Positions 4,599 through 5,072 of a stretch of DNA of 5,072 nucleotides are shown here, in pieces. Source of the DNA: Dehalococcoidia bacterium UBA6495 (GTDB lineage: Bacteria; Chloroflexota; Dehalococcoidia; Lucifugimonadales; UBA826); the NCBI GenBank assembly GCA_002435305.1, contig DJMH01000111.1, positions 1 through 5,072 of the forward strand, given 5' to 3'. The stretch's first letter is position 1. Each line of letters starts with the position of its first letter. The position numbers and the translations under genes were made by a program. The notes beneath the pieces are model-generated. The model was not told the origin of the DNA. It ran no database searches and saw only the letters and a list, made by a program, of their open reading frames with translations.

Positions 4599-5072
4599 GC
4601 CGCTATTAAGGCTCCCAAACAAATTACAGAGGTTGATTCAAATTCCCAAAATACTAATTCGAAATTGCAAAATTTATGATGGCACAGGCTCCACACCATT
4701 TTTGGGCGATATATTGACCAAAAATGATCGTATAGAGGCAATTGGTAGTATAGATGAGGTTGAAGGAACATATGTTATAGAAGGAGATGGTCTTGCAGCT
4801 TCTCCTGGTTTTATCGATACCCACACCCACTCTGACGGGAAACTTCTTGAAAATCCGCAGCATGCCAATAGTCTTCGCCAAGGAGTAACTACCGAGATAC
4901 TAGGCCAAGACGGATTGTCATACGCTCCATTGTCTAAGGAAAATTATCTTGCTAATAGAAAGTATCTTTCTGGTATTTTGGGACTTCCCTCACCTGACCT
5001 AGATATGTCATCAGTAGCAAGTTTTAAGTCTCATTATCATAACCAAGTATCCATAAATACGGCCTACTGTAT
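4597..5072 (+). CDS. N-acyl-D-amino-acid deacylase (D-aminoacylase-like) amidohydrolase, N-terminal part
   Basis: This metal-dependent amidohydrolase is cut by the right edge; 158 residues of a usual 480-540 are present. The family hydrolyses N-acyl-D-amino acids or related amides. The N-terminal beta-sandwich has ILIRNCKIYDGTG (19-31) and DRIEAIG (44-50). The first barrel strand is SPGFIDTHTHSDGKLL (69-84), with the metal-binding HxH at His76 and His78. It is followed by LRQGVTTEILGQDGLSYAPL (93-112), which corresponds to the GVTTVVVGNCG segment of D-aminoacylases; Asp105 stands where those enzymes have the metal-ligand Cys. The start is uncertain. The frame is open from 4489 with ATGs at 4549, 4561 and 4597, none with a good Shine-Dalgarno; I give the most downstream ATG. 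It leaves about 18 residues before the conserved region, where relatives have only a few, so TTG 4633 or ATT 4642 are alternatives. Family call is firm; the substrate is not known. Confidence 0.88.
   Translation, partial: MPLLRLPNKLQRLIQIPKILIRNCKIYDGTGSTPFLGDILTKNDRIEAIGSIDEVEGTYVIEGDGLAASPGFIDTHTHSDGKLLENPQHANSLRQGVTTEILGQDGLSYAPLSKENYLANRKYLSGILGLPSPDLDMSSVASFKSHYHNQVSINTAYC
4628..4632 (+). promoter_or_regulatory. possible ribosome binding site within the amidohydrolase N-terminal region
   Basis: AGAGG precedes three in-frame non-ATG codons: TTG 4633 (no gap), ATT 4636 (3 bases) and ATT 4642 (9 bases). The last gives the N-terminus length usual for the family, a few residues before ILIRN. 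The ATGs at 4549, 4561 and 4597 have no convincing Shine-Dalgarno. Confidence 0.3.

Noticed and set aside
4559..4881. Three leftward ORFs of 64-75 codons
   Set aside because: They overlap each other antisense to the amidohydrolase start and its HxH motif; shadow ORFs.
1..5072. tRNA, rRNA, CRISPR, insertion sequence and attachment-site signals
   Set aside because: I looked through the gaps and saw no direct-repeat array, no transposase-like protein, no flanking target duplications and no tRNA-like arms.

Overview
The window holds six recognisable protein genes, two of them cut by its edges, plus one candidate small cysteine-rich ORF. They are closely packed and there is no sign of mobile elements, CRISPR or RNA genes. 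Base composition is moderate (a little under half G+C by eye). The gene content is mainly small-molecule catabolism: an alpha/beta hydrolase, an SDR oxidoreductase, a beta-hydroxyacid dehydrogenase, an N-acyl-D-amino-acid deacylase-like amidohydrolase and a DUF3303-like small protein. My best guess for the source is an uncultured free-living bacterium, perhaps a marine Chloroflexota (SAR202-type) lineage. That guess rests only on general recollection of where such gene sets occur, and nothing in the window proves it.

Layout. Three genes read leftward: an SDR-like oxidoreductase (2827 to 1985), a fusion of an SfsA nuclease with a DUF123/GIY-YIG domain (1907 to 750), and the first 150 residues of an alpha/beta hydrolase (452 to the left edge). 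In front of the hydrolase, and overlapping its start, is a 33-codon cysteine-rich ORF with its own Shine-Dalgarno (540 to 439). A 122-base gap at 2828-2949 separates the SDR gene from a divergent beta-hydroxyacid dehydrogenase gene (2950-3891, rightward). That gene converges on the small DUF3303-like gene (4434 to 4141). The 249-base gap between them carries several inverted repeats, including a good leftward terminator (3966-4012) and a 14-bp hairpin with one mismatch (4092-4128). The last gene, a rightward amidohydrolase, starts near 4597-4642 and runs off the right edge.

How the genes might work together. The amidohydrolase could release acyl groups or amino acids, the two dehydrogenases could oxidise hydroxyacids or alcohols, and the hydrolase could cleave esters or lactones. 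No shared substrate can be read from the sequence, and the SfsA fusion looks like an unrelated nucleic-acid enzyme.

Most notable points. The SDR-like protein has its glycine-rich cofactor loop split by about 28 residues and lacks the catalytic lysine of the YxxxK motif. Two nuclease-type folds are fused in the SfsA protein. The hydrolase has Cys instead of Ser in its nucleophile elbow. The amidohydrolase has Asp where characterised D-aminoacylases have a metal-ligand Cys. I see variant members of known families here, not a clear new multi-gene system.
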